Origin: Streptomyces chromofuscus
Lineage (GTDB): Bacteria > Actinomycetota > Actinomycetes > Streptomycetales > Streptomycetaceae
Assembly (NCBI RefSeq): GCF_015160875.1
Contig: NZ_CP063374.1
Location: forward strand, 3,410,001-3,474,000
DNA length: 64,000 bases
Direction: 5' to 3'
Below, one piece after another: positions 9,761 to 21,226 of the stretch (positions within the stretch are counted from its first letter, which is position 1; each line of letters starts with the position of its first letter). The translations under genes and the position numbers were made by a program. The notes under the pieces are model-generated. The model was not told the origin of the DNA. It was given only the letters and a program-made list of their open reading frames with translations, and did not search any database.

Positions 9761-11533
9761 TCACTTGCCGTAGGCGAGCATCAGCTTCTCCTTGGCCTCG
9801 TCCTGGCCGGACAGCCGGGTGGTGGAGATGTAGAAGCGGCCGTCCGCCCAGGCGATGTCCCGCGAGTAGAAGCTGCCCTCGACCTCCCCCGCGCCGGCGG
9901 GGTTCTGCAGCAGCGTCGTCGGCCGATGGCTGCCGCCGGTCGTCGGAACGGTGACGATCCGGCCGCCCGCGTCGTACGACGGCTGGACGTAGGCGATGAG
10001 CTTGCCGCCCTCGACCTGCAGCGGCAGCATCGACTCCTCCGCCGGGGACTTCACCCGCCACTTCTCCTTGCCGGTGGCGAGGTCGATCGCGACGACCTCG
10101 TTGGCGCCGCCGGTGGCCTCGGTGGGCAGGTAGAGGGTGTTCGCGTCGGCGGCGACGCCCTCGCAGCCGGTGAGGTCGCGCTGGAGGACGGCCCAGCCGC
10201 ACTCGGGCGCGAAGCTCTCGTCGACCTTGACCTGGGAGCGGAAGCCGCCCTTGGCGTCCAGCGCGGAGATGTTCCAGGCGTCCTTGTCCTCGTTGGTGCT
10301 GTAGACCACCAGCGGGTCGACCGAGTAGGTGCGCATGACGCGCCAGCCCTTGTCGAAGGCCTGGGTCCACTTGACCTTGCCGGTCCTCGGGTCGAGCTCC
10401 TGGATCTCGTCGTGCTCGTTGTCGGTGGCCGCGCCGCAGGAGGCGACGGAGATCAGCCGGCTGCCTCCCGCGAAGGCGCTCGGGAAGCAGGCGTCGCCGT
10501 ACTTCTTCTTGTCGAACAGCTTCTTGCCGGTGGTGACGTCGTACGCCGTGCCGGACTGCGAGCGACCCACCATCAGGGTGTTGCCGGCCAGGGTCAGTTC
10601 GATGCTGAGCGTGCTGTCGAACAGCGCGCCGTCCTCGACCTCGCCGGTCCAGCCCTTCTCACCGGTGGCGAGGTCGACCAGCTGGAGCTGGTTGCACTCG
10701 GCGCGGTCGCTGGAGCCGCTCATGTACGCGACGACGATCTTGTCGTCGGCCGTCTTCTGCGGGGTGGCCGCGCAGATCTCCTGCGGGAACGTGATCGGGT
10801 CCCAGGTGGGGTTGCCGTCGCCGACGTCGTAGGCGACGAGCTCCTTGTACGCCGCCTTCACCGCCGTCTTGTCGGTGATCCACATGCCGGGGGCGTCGGC
10901 GCCGGAACCGGGGGCGTCGGGCGCCTCCTTGTACCAGAGCACCCTCGCCTCGCCCGCCTTGCGGCCCTCGTTGAGGTTGTCGGGGTCGGCGCCGCCGTCG
11001 CCGCTGCCGTCGCCGGGGTTGACCGGCGCGTCGGACGCGGAGGGCCTGGGGTCGTCGCTCTGCTCGGCGACCGGCTTCTTGTCGTCGCCACCGCTGGTGA
11101 CGGCGTAGACGGCGCCGCCGATCAGCAGCAGCGCGGCCACCGCGGCGCCGACGGCCAGGGCGGGCCTGCCCCGGAAGGGGTTGCGCGAGCCGGAGCCGGG
11201 CGGCGTGCCCGGGGCGCCGGGGTACTGCGGCTGCGGGTAGCCGTAACCGGGCTGCTGGCCGTACGGACCCGGCGGCTGCGGCTGGGCGTACGGGCCCGGC
11301 GTGCCGTAGGGCCCCGGCTGCGGGGGCTGCCCGTACGGGCCGGGCGTCTGCGGAGAGCCGTAACCCGGCTGCGGCGGGCCCTGCGGGGGCTGCGCCGGAG
11401 GCTGGGGCGGCTGTGCCGGCGGAGGGGGCGTGCCCTGCTGCGGGTCCTGCGGCGGGCCGAAACCGCCCGCCTGCCGCGGGTCCTGCGGTGCACCGAAGCC
11501 GCCCTGCGGCGGCTGACTGGGCGGCTGAGTCAT
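9761..11533 (-). CDS. Membrane-anchored PQQ-like beta-propeller protein (paralogue)
   Basis: A 590-residue paralogue of the downstream gene with the same layout: a Pro/Gly/Gln-rich N-terminal segment of about 125 residues carrying PGPYGQP-type units, one hydrophobic helix (LAVGAAVAALLLIGGAVYAV), then a propeller domain with blades such as VDLATGEKGWTGEV and IDLATGKEKWRVKS. The two start with near-identical MTQPPS and lie 49 bp apart, implying tandem duplication and cotranscription. About 195 bp upstream, before the ABC-F gene, probably contain the promoter. Confidence 0.82.
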   Translation of the reverse strand: MTQPPSQPPQGGFGAPQDPRQAGGFGPPQDPQQGTPPPPAQPPQPPAQPPQGPPQPGYGSPQTPGPYGQPPQPGPYGTPGPYAQPQPPGPYGQQPGYGYPQPQYPGAPGTPPGSGSRNPFRGRPALAVGAAVAALLLIGGAVYAVTSGGDDKKPVAEQSDDPRPSASDAPVNPGDGSGDGGADPDNLNEGRKAGEARVLWYKEAPDAPGSGADAPGMWITDKTAVKAAYKELVAYDVGDGNPTWDPITFPQEICAATPQKTADDKIVVAYMSGSSDRAECNQLQLVDLATGEKGWTGEVEDGALFDSTLSIELTLAGNTLMVGRSQSGTAYDVTTGKKLFDKKKYGDACFPSAFAGGSRLISVASCGAATDNEHDEIQELDPRTGKVKWTQAFDKGWRVMRTYSVDPLVVYSTNEDKDAWNISALDAKGGFRSQVKVDESFAPECGWAVLQRDLTGCEGVAADANTLYLPTEATGGANEVVAIDLATGKEKWRVKSPAEESMLPLQVEGGKLIAYVQPSYDAGGRIVTVPTTGGSHRPTTLLQNPAGAGEVEGSFYSRDIAWADGRFYISTTRLSGQDEAKEKLMLAYGK

Positions 11534-11727
11534 CTCTGGTTCCCCCTTGTGACCGATGTGGCGCCGCGGCAGTCGACGCGCCGTGTTCGCGCCACACCCA
11601 TACTTCTCAGACGGCCCTTTGTATCACCCGGCGCCGACAGCAAGTCGGGCCGCGTCCGCCCCTGTTCCCAAGGGAGGACCGGCCCGTGATGCCCTCGTTA
11701 CGCTCCTTCACGCCCCCTTCACGGGGT

Positions 11728-13533
<1,806 letters not shown>

Positions 13534-13605
13534 TTCGCTCCTGCTCACGGGGACGGTCAGCCTCCCAGCCTAACGGTCGCCGGAAGGTGACCGGTCCGGC
13601 CAGGT

Positions 13606-13686
13606 CACGAGGGGTGCGGGCGCTCGCCTTGATCGGCCCGACGGCCGTCCCGTCCCAGCGGCACCAGAGTGCGCCGACCCCTCGTG
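13606..13686. repeat. Long-range inverted repeat between ispE and the ABC-F gene
   Basis: CACGAGGGGT (13606-13615) is perfectly complementary to ACCCCTCGTG (13677-13686) across a 61-nt loop that itself contains GATCGGCC-type repeats. It lies in the roughly 180-bp gap downstream of ispE and upstream of the ABC-F start, so it may be the ispE terminator or a leader structure of the ABC-F mRNA. Confidence 0.45.
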
Positions 13687-13716
13687 GCGATCGGCCGAAG
13701 ACGATCGGCCCGGGTG

Positions 13717-14616
13717 TCAGCCGCCGAGCACCGTCGCGCCCGGCGCCGGCCCGGACGCCGTGCGCACCGTCCGGCACGTCCCGGACGCGCGCAGCTCCGC
13801 CGCCACCTTCGCCGCGGACTCCGCGTCGCGGACCAGGAACGCGGTGGTCGGGCCCGAGCCCGAGACCAGGGCGGTGAGGGCGCCGGCGGCGCGGCCCGCC
13901 GCGAGGGTGTCGGCGAGCGCGGGGAAGAGGGAGAGGGCGGCCGGCTGGAGGTCGTTGGAGACGGCGGCGGCGAGCGCCTCGGGGTCGCCCTTGGCGAGGG
14001 CGTCGAGGAGATCCGGCGAGGCGACGGGCTCGGGGATGTCGGTCCCCTCGCCGAGCCGGTCGAACTCGCGGAACACCGCCGGGGTCGACAGCCCCCCGTC
14101 CGCCATCGCGAACACCCAGTGGAAGGTGCCGCCGACCTCCAGCGGGGTCAGCTTCTCGCCGCGCCCGGTGCCGAGCGCCGCCCCGCCGACCAGGCTGAAC
14201 GGCACGTCGCTGCCCAACTCCGCGCAGATGTCGAGGAGCTCGTCGCGGGACGCGCCGGTCCCCCACAGCGCGTCACAGGCGAGGAGCGCGCCCGCGCCGT
14301 CGGCGCTGCCGCCCGCCATGCCGCCCGCGACGGGGATGTCCTTGGCGATGTGGAGGTGGACGTCGGGGCTGCGGCCGTGTCGCTCGGCGAGGGCGACGGC
14401 CGCGCGCGCGGCGAGGTTCGTACGGTCCAGCGGGACCTGGTGGGCGTCCGGCCCGGCGCAGGTGACGCGCAGCGCGTCGGCCTCGGTGACCGTGACCTCG
14501 TCGTACAGCCCGACCGCCAGGAAGACGTTGGCCAGGTCGTGGTAGCCGTCGGGGCGGGCGGCGCCGACCGCGAGCTGGACGTTGACCTTGGCGGGGACGC
14601 GTACCGTCACGCTCAC
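13717..14616 (-). CDS. ispE: 4-diphosphocytidyl-2-C-methyl-D-erythritol kinase
   Basis: A 299-residue GHMP kinase of the MEP isoprenoid pathway, phosphorylating CDP-methylerythritol at the 2-OH. The N-terminus [14 protein letters not shown] and [10 protein letters not shown] are IspE hallmarks, and the ATP loop is [18 protein letters not shown]. The C-terminal [13 protein letters not shown] is the third GHMP motif. The GTG start overlaps the rsmA stop (GTGA). rsmA-ispE adjacency is standard in actinomycetes. Confidence 0.95.
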   Translation of the reverse strand: MSVTVRVPAKVNVQLAVGAARPDGYHDLANVFLAVGLYDEVTVTEADALRVTCAGPDAHQVPLDRTNLAARAAVALAERHGRSPDVHLHIAKDIPVAGGMAGGSADGAGALLACDALWGTGASRDELLDICAELGSDVPFSLVGGAALGTGRGEKLTPLEVGGTFHWVFAMADGGLSTPAVFREFDRLGEGTDIPEPVASPDLLDALAKGDPEALAAAVSNDLQPAALSLFPALADTLAAGRAAGALTALVSGSGPTTAFLVRDAESAAKVAAELRASGTCRTVRTASGPAPGATVLGG

Positions 14617-15512
14617 TTGTGCTCCTTGGAAGGTGCGGGGGCCGCCGCCCGCGTCGGCGCGGCCTCCGCGATCCGCGCGAACTCCTCGACCGTCAGGGCC
14701 TCTCCGCGCGCCTGCGGGGAGATACCCGCGGCGACGAGCGCCTCCTCGGCGGCGGCCGCGGAACCGGCCCACCCGGCGAGCGCGGCCCGCAGGGTCTTGC
14801 GGCGCTGGGCGAACGCCGCGTCGATGACGGCGAACACCTCGCGCTGCGAGGCGGTGGTCCGAATCGGCTCGGTGCGCCGGGTGAGCGAGACGAGCCCGCT
14901 GTCGACGTTCGGCGCGGGCCAGAAGACGTTGCGGCCGATGGCGCCGGCCCGCTTGACCTCGGCGAACCAGTTGGCCTTCACCGACGGCACGCCGTACACC
15001 TTCGAACCGGGGGCCGCCGCCAGCCGGTCGGCGACCTCCGACTGCACCATCACGAGGGTGCGCTCGATGCTGGGGAAGGTGTCGAGCATGTGCAGCAGGA
15101 CGGGGACGGCCACGTTGTACGGCAGGTTCGCCACCAGCGCGGTGGGGGCGGGGCCGGGCAGCTCGGCGACGTGCATCGCGTCGGAGTGCACCAGCGCGAA
15201 CCGGTCGGCGCGCTCGGGCATGCGCGCCGCGATGGTGGCCGGCAGCGCGGCGGCCAGCACGTCGTCGATCTCGACGGCGGTGACCCGGTCGGCGACCTCC
15301 AGCAGCGCCAGCGTGAGCGACCCGAGTCCCGGTCCGATCTCCACGACCACGTCGTCGGGCCGGACCTGCGCGGTGCGGACGATACGGCGGACCGTGTTGG
15401 CGTCGATGACGAAGTTCTGACCGCGCTGCTTGGTGGGCCGTACGCCGAGGGCCTGGGCCAGCTCACGGACGTCGGCGGGGCCCAGGAGGGCGTCGGGGGT
15501 GGGGCTGCTCAC
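14613..15512 (-). CDS. rsmA: 16S rRNA (adenine1518/1519-N6)-dimethyltransferase
   Basis: A 299-residue RsmA/KsgA enzyme that dimethylates the two adenines in helix 45 of 16S rRNA. Motifs include [13 protein letters not shown] near the N-terminus, the SAM-binding [12 protein letters not shown], the catalytic NLPYNV, and the RRKTLR segment of the C-terminal domain. The C-terminus is extended by an Ala/Pro-rich tail. GTG start. It is followed by ispE with a 4-bp overlap and preceded by the rpf-like gene 21 bp away. Confidence 0.95.
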   Translation of the reverse strand: MSSPTPDALLGPADVRELAQALGVRPTKQRGQNFVIDANTVRRIVRTAQVRPDDVVVEIGPGLGSLTLALLEVADRVTAVEIDDVLAAALPATIAARMPERADRFALVHSDAMHVAELPGPAPTALVANLPYNVAVPVLLHMLDTFPSIERTLVMVQSEVADRLAAAPGSKVYGVPSVKANWFAEVKRAGAIGRNVFWPAPNVDSGLVSLTRRTEPIRTTASQREVFAVIDAAFAQRRKTLRAALAGWAGSAAAAEEALVAAGISPQARGEALTVEEFARIAEAAPTRAAAPAPSKEHK

Positions 15513-15533
15513 GGCGACAAGCCTATCCGTGGC

Positions 15534-16958
15534 TCAGTGGTGCAACCGCGCCCCGCAGTGCGGCCAGGGTCCGGCCCCGCGCCGGATGTACAGCTTCTTC
15601 GCCCGGTACGTCTGTTCCGCCGCCGGGGCGTCCTGGGGGCGGCCGGTGCCGCCGAGGCTGTGCCAGGTGCCGGTGTCGAACTGGTAGAGGCCGCCGTACG
15701 TGCCGGAGGGGTCGACGGCGTCGGGGCGGCCGCCGGACTCGCACGCGGCGAGGCCCTGCCAGTCCAGGTGGTCGGCGCCCCGGACCGAGGACGGCAGCGG
15801 TCTCGTGCCGACCTTCACGATGCGCGCGGTCGGCTCGCGCACCAGCTCGGTCATGATCCGCCGCGGCTTCTGCCGGACCCCGTTGACGGTCCGCAGGGCG
15901 TACGTGATCCGGCGCAGCCCCGGCTGTCCGGCCCGCTCGACCACCTCGGTGCCCTTGAACACCGTCGGGTCCTCGATCCGCCGCACCTCGAACGGGATCT
16001 CCTCCTCGCGGGTCTCCCTGCCGCCGGTGATCCGCAGCACAGTGACCGTCTGGCCGTCGCGCGGGAAGCTGTGCTGGGGGACGGAGGTGGTGTCCTGGCC
16101 GCGCAGGGTGATGCCGGCCTGCGCGACGGCCTCGCCGACGGTGGCGGCGTTGGTGCGCACGGTGCGGGCCCGGCCGTCGGCCATGACGGTGACGGACCGC
16201 TCGGTGCGCACGTCGAGGGCGAGACCGGTCCGCCCGATGCGCTGGGAGCGCGCGGCCGACAGGTACGCGCCCTCGGCCCGGACCCCGAGCTCCCGCAGCG
16301 CGCCCTCCACCGTCCGCGCGGTCGTCCACACCTGGTGCCGGCGTCCGTCGAGGGTGAGCCGCAGGGGACGGCCGTAGTGCACGGCGATCTCGTCGTCGTC
16401 GCCCAGCTCGGTGCCCGGCGCGGGTTCGACCACGTCGTGCGCGCCGAGCTCGACGCCCTCCTCGGCGAGCAGCTCGCCGACGTCGTCGGCGAAGGTGTGC
16501 AGGCGGCGCGGCTCGCCGTCGACGTTCAGGTCGACGGCCTTGTCCTCGGCGACGAAGGCGGTGGTGCCCCCGGCGAGGAAGGCGACGACCAGCGCCCGGG
16601 GCAGCAGTCGGCGCACGGAGACGTCCGGCCGGTCGGCGTACCGGCCCCTGCGCCGGCGGGCGGCCCGCCGGTCCACTCGGGGGCGCGCGACCGTCTCGGA
16701 GTCCTCCGGCGCGCTCTGCCGGGGAAGCAGGGGCTCGGTCGTCTCGTAGGCGGGCCGGTAGGTGTCGCCGCGGGTGTCACCCTGCGCGTCGTACGCGGCC
16801 CGGGCCGCGTAAGCGGCGTACGTGGCGCCGTAGGGAAGCGTCGGCGCACTGTGCACGTCGAACTCGCCGTGCGCCGGCGACGGCTCGTACGGCTCGAATG
16901 CCTCGAGGGTCTCGTACGGCTGGTCGGTCCCGTACGTCTCGAACGGGGAGTTGCTCAC
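15534..16958 (-). CDS. Resuscitation-promoting factor (DUF348-G5-Rpf protein)
   Basis: A 474-residue RpfB-type protein. An N-terminal cytoplasmic region of about 115 residues, rich in Tyr, Pro and Ala, precedes a hydrophobic anchor (LVVAFLAGGTTAFVA). Three DUF348-like repeats follow (each with a TV...L...GV/GI pattern), then a G5 domain (EEEIPFEVRRIEDPTVFKGT, near 310-385) and a C-terminal Rpf lysozyme-like domain. The catalytic Glu sits in LAACESGGRPDAV, with GTYGGLYQFDTGTWHSLGG after it. It cleaves peptidoglycan outside the membrane. The GTG at 16958 has GGAG nine bases upstream. Confidence 0.92.
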   Translation of the reverse strand: MSNSPFETYGTDQPYETLEAFEPYEPSPAHGEFDVHSAPTLPYGATYAAYAARAAYDAQGDTRGDTYRPAYETTEPLLPRQSAPEDSETVARPRVDRRAARRRRGRYADRPDVSVRRLLPRALVVAFLAGGTTAFVAEDKAVDLNVDGEPRRLHTFADDVGELLAEEGVELGAHDVVEPAPGTELGDDDEIAVHYGRPLRLTLDGRRHQVWTTARTVEGALRELGVRAEGAYLSAARSQRIGRTGLALDVRTERSVTVMADGRARTVRTNAATVGEAVAQAGITLRGQDTTSVPQHSFPRDGQTVTVLRITGGRETREEEIPFEVRRIEDPTVFKGTEVVERAGQPGLRRITYALRTVNGVRQKPRRIMTELVREPTARIVKVGTRPLPSSVRGADHLDWQGLAACESGGRPDAVDPSGTYGGLYQFDTGTWHSLGGTGRPQDAPAAEQTYRAKKLYIRRGAGPWPHCGARLHH

Positions 16959-17079
16959 GCCGACACGCTCCAGGGGGCCGGAGGGGTCCAGAGGGGTCCG
17001 GATCGGGCCCCCAGAACCTAGCGGAGCGGCCGTCACTCTCCAAGGCGACGCGACTACGGAGCGTGGGCGTGTTGTTCTC

Positions 17080-17988
17080 TCAGTAACCGAAGGCGCGCGC
17101 CGTGTTCGCGCCGAGGGCAGTGGCCATCGCGTCCTCGTCGATGCCGCGCACGGCGGCCATCGCACGCACGGTGACCGGCACGAGGTAGGGGGCGTTCGGC
17201 CGTCCGCGGTAGGGCGCGGGCGTCAGGAACGGCGCGTCGGTCTCCACCAGGACCAGCTCCGCCGGGGCCACGGCCAGCGCGTCCCGCAGGTTCTGGGCGT
17301 TCTTGAAGGTGACGTTGCCGGCGAAGGACATGAAGTACCCGGCGCGGGCGCACACCTCGGCCATGTCGGCGTCCCCGGAGTAGCAGTGGAACACCGTCCG
17401 CTCCGGCGCGCCCTCCTCCTTCAGGATGCGCAGCACGTCCGCGTGGGCGTCGCGGTCGTGGATGACGAGGGCCTTGCCGTGCCGCTTGGCGATCTCGATG
17501 TGCGCGCGGAACGACCGCTCCTGCGCCGCCTTGCCCTCGGGGCCGGTGCGGAAGTAGTCCAGCCCCGTCTCGCCGACCGCCTTCACCTGGGGCAGCGCGG
17601 CCAGCCGCTCGATCTCGGCGAGTGCCTCCTCCAGCGCCGCGTCCCCGCCGGGCTCGCGGGCTCCCTGCCGGGACCGGCCGTCGCGGGGGGCCTGGGGGGC
17701 TTGCCCCCCGGAGAGAGGTGTGCCGTGCACGATGCGCGGCGCCTCGTTGGGGTGCAGGGCGACGGCCGCGTGCACGTTTCGGTACGCCGCCGCCGTCTCG
17801 GCCGCCCATCGGGAGCCGTTCACGTCGCAGCCGACCTGCACGACCGTGGTGACGCCGACCGACGCGGCCTTGGCGAGGCCCTCCTCCACCGTGCCGGACT
17901 GCATGTCGAGGTGGGTGTGCGAGTCGGCGACCGGTACGGCCAGGGGCGGCGGCAGGGGCGGTGCGGCGTTCTTGTCGGCGGTGGGCAT
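17080..17988 (-). CDS. TatD family metal-dependent DNase
   Basis: A 302-residue TIM-barrel metallohydrolase. Metal ligands are visible in VADSHTHLD (about residues 20-28), GETGLDYF, VIHDRDA, HCYSG and VETDAPFLTP. It is expected to act as a Mg-dependent nuclease. An unusual insertion (about residues 91-112, GTPLSGGQAPQAPRDG...) is encoded by a G-run/C-run palindrome (GGGGGGCTTGCCCCCC at about 17693-17708), suggesting a repeat expanded in frame. Start at ATG 17988; an in-frame start at 18012 is possible. Confidence 0.92.
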   Translation of the reverse strand: MPTADKNAAPPLPPPLAVPVADSHTHLDMQSGTVEEGLAKAASVGVTTVVQVGCDVNGSRWAAETAAAYRNVHAAVALHPNEAPRIVHGTPLSGGQAPQAPRDGRSRQGAREPGGDAALEEALAEIERLAALPQVKAVGETGLDYFRTGPEGKAAQERSFRAHIEIAKRHGKALVIHDRDAHADVLRILKEEGAPERTVFHCYSGDADMAEVCARAGYFMSFAGNVTFKNAQNLRDALAVAPAELVLVETDAPFLTPAPYRGRPNAPYLVPVTVRAMAAVRGIDEDAMATALGANTARAFGY

Positions 17989-18025
17989 GCCCCGATCGTA
18001 CGAGAGGGGCACGCCCGCGGTCGGC

Positions 18026-18409
18026 TCAGCCGGCCTTGCGCTGGAACGGGTGCAGCAGATCGGACAGCTGCCAGTGGTGCCGCGCCGGGGGGACCGTCGG
18101 CACCGGAGCGGGCGGACGCCGCTCGGGCCGCCGCGCCGCGTCGCGCGCCGACGACACCCGGCCGGGCCGCATGATCCGCACGATGTGGCCGCCGCAGTGG
18201 GCGCACGCCGGCCGGCTCAGCGGCGACGGCACGACCCGCCCGTCCGCCACGTGCAGCACGAACTCGTGGCCCGCGCCGTCGACGTGGTGCTCGATCTCGT
18301 ACGACTGCTCCCACCCGTGGCCGCAGCGCATGCACGCGAAGGAGTAGGACTCGTGGACGACGGCGGTCGCCCCGTCACGACGGCCGGTGTTCCCGGTGAA
18401 CTCGCTCAT
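18026..18409 (-). CDS. Small zinc-ribbon protein of unknown function
   Basis: A 127-residue protein with two CxxC pairs, FACMRCGHGWEQSY and PACAHCGGHIVRI, about 45 residues apart, forming a likely zinc ribbon. The C-terminal third is Pro/Arg-rich and ends QLSDLLHPFQRKAG. ATG start at 18409. It lies 37 bp upstream of tatD and may be cotranscribed with it. No catalytic motif is recognisable. Confidence 0.78.
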   Translation of the reverse strand: MSEFTGNTGRRDGATAVVHESYSFACMRCGHGWEQSYEIEHHVDGAGHEFVLHVADGRVVPSPLSRPACAHCGGHIVRIMRPGRVSSARDAARRPERRPPAPVPTVPPARHHWQLSDLLHPFQRKAG

Positions 18410-18572
18410 GCCGGCTCCTGAGGTCCGCTGGAGGAACGGGGTGTGTTCCGTCAACCAGTGGACTGCCGGAGAGAAGCGAAAGCACGGCATCTGCCCAGTA
18501 TTGGACGGGACTTGGCGCTTCCTTGCCGAAACGCCCCGCCCGCTTTACCGGCGTATGGGGTGAACCCGTACC

Positions 18573-19418
18573 TCACACCGCGCGTTTCGCGGCGACCACG
18601 GCGTCGAAGACCACCCGCTTCGGCACTCCCGCCTCCACGGCCACCGCCGCGATCGCCTCCTTGCGCCGCTCCCCGGCCTCCTCGCGCACCCGCACCCGCC
18701 GCACGAGCTCCTCGTCGCCGATCTCCTCCGGCCCCGCCTCGGGCGCTCCCTCGACCACGACGGTGATCTCCCCCCGCACCCCCTCGGCGGCCCACCCGGC
18801 CAGCTCCCCGAGCGTCCCCCGCCGCACCTCCTCGTACGTCTTGGTCAGCTCCCGGCACACGGCCGCCCGCCGCTGCGCACCGAACACCTCGGCCATCGCC
18901 GCGAGCGTGTCGTCGAGCCGGTGCGGGGCCTCGAAGTAGACCAGCGTCCGCCGCTCCCCGGCCACCTCCCGCAGCCGCGTCAGCCGCTCCCCCGCCTTGC
19001 GCGGCAGGAACCCCTCGAAGCAGAACCGGTCCACCGGCAGCCCGGACAGCGCGAGAGCGGTCAGCACGGCGGAGGGCCCGGGCACCGCGGTGACCCGGAC
19101 GTCCCGTTCCACGGCCGCCGCCACCAGCCGGTACCCGGGGTCCGACACCGAGGGCATCCCGGCATCGGTGACGAGCAGTACCCGGGCGCCGCCCACCAGC
19201 TCCTCGACCAGCTCGGGGGTGCGCGCCGCCTCGTTGCCCTCGAAGTACGACACGACCCGCCCCCGCGGCGTGACCCCCAGGGCCTGGGTCAGCCGTCGCA
19301 GCCGCCGCGTGTCCTCGGCGGCGACCACGTCCGCCCGCGCCAGTTCCTCGGAGAGCCTGGGCGGCGCGTCCGCGATGTCGCCGATGGGGGTGCCTGCCAA
19401 AACAAGGGTTCCTGTCAC
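18573..19418 (-). CDS. rsmI: 16S rRNA (cytidine1402-2'-O)-methyltransferase
   Basis: A 281-residue SAM-dependent tetrapyrrole-methylase-fold enzyme. The N-terminus TLVLAGTPIGDIADAPPRL, the segment VVAAEDTRR, and LLVTDAGMPSVSDPGYRLV with PGPSAVLTALALSGLP are RsmI signatures. It methylates the ribose of C1402 in 16S rRNA. GTG start at 19418 with GAGG upstream. It is divergent from pmt across about 60 bp. Confidence 0.95.
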   Translation of the reverse strand: MTGTLVLAGTPIGDIADAPPRLSEELARADVVAAEDTRRLRRLTQALGVTPRGRVVSYFEGNEAARTPELVEELVGGARVLLVTDAGMPSVSDPGYRLVAAAVERDVRVTAVPGPSAVLTALALSGLPVDRFCFEGFLPRKAGERLTRLREVAGERRTLVYFEAPHRLDDTLAAMAEVFGAQRRAAVCRELTKTYEEVRRGTLGELAGWAAEGVRGEITVVVEGAPEAGPEEIGDEELVRRVRVREEAGERRKEAIAAVAVEAGVPKRVVFDAVVAAKRAV

Positions 19419-19480
19419 GTTTCCATCCTCGCAGGGGCGGTCCACGGGACTCCCACAGAAGGGTTCCCTACGATGGCGCG

Positions 19481-21226
19481 GTGACCAGTACCGCGTCCTC
19501 CACGGACACCCGGCAGGACCAGGCCTCTCACGAGCGGCGACCCTCATGGCAGCAGCGGCTGCGCCGTTTCGGATACGCGCCGGCCGGACCCCGCAGCGAC
19601 GTCCGGGACCGGCTCGTGCCGCCGTACGCCGAGCCGAGCCCGCGGCTGTGGGCGGCGTTCGGCATCGGGCACCCCCTGGCCGAGCGGATCACCCGCTGGT
19701 CGGGCTGGGGCGGGCCGCTGCTGGTGACGCTGTTCGCGGGTGTCCTGCGGTTCTGGAACCTGGGCAGCCCGAAGGCGGTGATATTCGACGAGACGTACTA
19801 CGCCAAGGACGCGTGGGCGCTCGTCCACCGCGGGTTCGAGGTCAACTGGGACAAGAACGTCAACGACCTCATCCTGTCCCAGAACGGCGACGTGCCCATT
19901 CCGACCGACGCGGCGTACGTCGTGCACCCGCCGGTCGGCAAGTACGTCATCGGACTGGGCGAGCTGATGTTCGGGTTCGACCCGTTCGGCTGGCGGTTCA
20001 TGACGGCGCTGCTGGGCACGCTGTCGGTGCTGCTCCTGTGCCGGATCGGCCGCCGTCTGTTCCGCTCCACGTTCCTCGGCTGTCTCGCGGGCGCGTTGAT
20101 GGCGGTGGACGGGCTGCACTTCGTGATGAGCCGCACCGCGCTGCTCGACGGCGTGCTGATGTTCTTCGTGCTGGCTGCGTTCGGCTGCCTGCTCGTGGAC
20201 CGGGACCGGGCGCGGGCGAAACTGGCCGCCGCGCTGCCCGCGGACGCCGGGGGCCGGGTCCGCCCGCACGCGCACACGGCGGAGCACACCCGCATCGGCC
20301 TGCGGCCGTGGCGGATCGCGGCGGGCCTGATGCTGGGCCTGGCCATCGGCACCAAGTGGAACGGCCTGTACATCCTCGCGGCGTTCTGCGTGATGGCGGT
20401 GCTGTGGGACGTCGGCGCCCGCAAGGTCGCGGGCGCCCGGCACCCGTACAAGGCGGTGATCCGGCACGACCTGGGCTGGGCGTTCCTGTCGACGGTCCCG
20501 GTCGCCGTCGTCACCTACTTCGCGTCCTGGACCGGCTGGATCCTGTCCGCCACCGACGGCACGGGCGGCTACTACCGCAACTGGGCGGCGACCGACGGCA
20601 AGGACAGCGGCTGGTCGTGGCTGTTCCCGGAGTGGTGGCGCAGCCTGTGGCACTACGAGACGCAGGTGTACGAGTTCCACGTCGGCCTGTCCTCGCCGCA
20701 CACCTACGAGTCCAACCCGTGGAGCTGGCTCGTCGTCGGCCGCCCGGTGTCCTACTTCTACGAGTCCCCCGCTCCCGGCGCGGACGGCTGCCCGGCGGAC
20801 GCGGGCGAGAAGTGCGCGCGCGAGGTGCTGGCGCTGGGCACGCCGATGCTGTGGTGGGTGGCCTGCTTCGCGCTGCTGTACGTGCTGTGGCGGTGGTTCT
20901 TCCGCCGCGACTGGCGGGCGGGCGCGATCGCCTGCGGGATCGTGGCGGGCTATCTGCCGTGGTTCTTCTACCAGGAGCGCACGATCTTCTTCTTCTACGC
21001 CGTGGTCTTCGTGCCGTTCCTCTGCCTGGCGGTCGCGATGCTGATCGGCGCCCTGGTCGGCCCACCCGGCTCCACCGAGACCCGCCGGGTCGCGGGCGCG
21101 ACGGGAGCGGGCGTGCTCGTCCTGCTCATCGCCTGGAACTTCGTCTACTTCTGGCCCGTCTACACCGGCCAGACCCTGCCCATCGACGACTGGCGCTCGC
21201 GGATGTGGCTGGACACCTGGGTCTAG
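19481..21226 (+). CDS. pmt: Polyprenyl-phosphate-mannose protein O-mannosyltransferase
   Basis: A 581-residue GT39 membrane enzyme that transfers mannose from polyprenyl-phosphomannose to secreted proteins. The luminal/external acidic motif is in KAVIFDETYYAKDAW; further conserved segments are VHPPVGKYVIGLGE, LMAVDGLHFVMSRTALLD and GTKWNGLYILAA. About ten hydrophobic helices follow a basic cytoplasmic N-terminus. GTG start. It is divergent from rsmI, as I recall for SCO3154 of S. coelicolor. Its stop codon overlaps the first arm of a large inverted repeat. Confidence 0.93.
   Translation: MTSTASSTDTRQDQASHERRPSWQQRLRRFGYAPAGPRSDVRDRLVPPYAEPSPRLWAAFGIGHPLAERITRWSGWGGPLLVTLFAGVLRFWNLGSPKAVIFDETYYAKDAWALVHRGFEVNWDKNVNDLILSQNGDVPIPTDAAYVVHPPVGKYVIGLGELMFGFDPFGWRFMTALLGTLSVLLLCRIGRRLFRSTFLGCLAGALMAVDGLHFVMSRTALLDGVLMFFVLAAFGCLLVDRDRARAKLAAALPADAGGRVRPHAHTAEHTRIGLRPWRIAAGLMLGLAIGTKWNGLYILAAFCVMAVLWDVGARKVAGARHPYKAVIRHDLGWAFLSTVPVAVVTYFASWTGWILSATDGTGGYYRNWAATDGKDSGWSWLFPEWWRSLWHYETQVYEFHVGLSSPHTYESNPWSWLVVGRPVSYFYESPAPGADGCPADAGEKCAREVLALGTPMLWWVACFALLYVLWRWFFRRDWRAGAIACGIVAGYLPWFFYQERTIFFFYAVVFVPFLCLAVAMLIGALVGPPGSTETRRVAGATGAGVLVLLIAWNFVYFWPVYTGQTLPIDDWRSRMWLDTWV

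Noticed and set aside
13606..13716. tRNA-like fold between ispE and the ABC-F gene
   Set aside because: No anticodon arm, T-loop or CCA-type end could be assembled from the inverted repeats.
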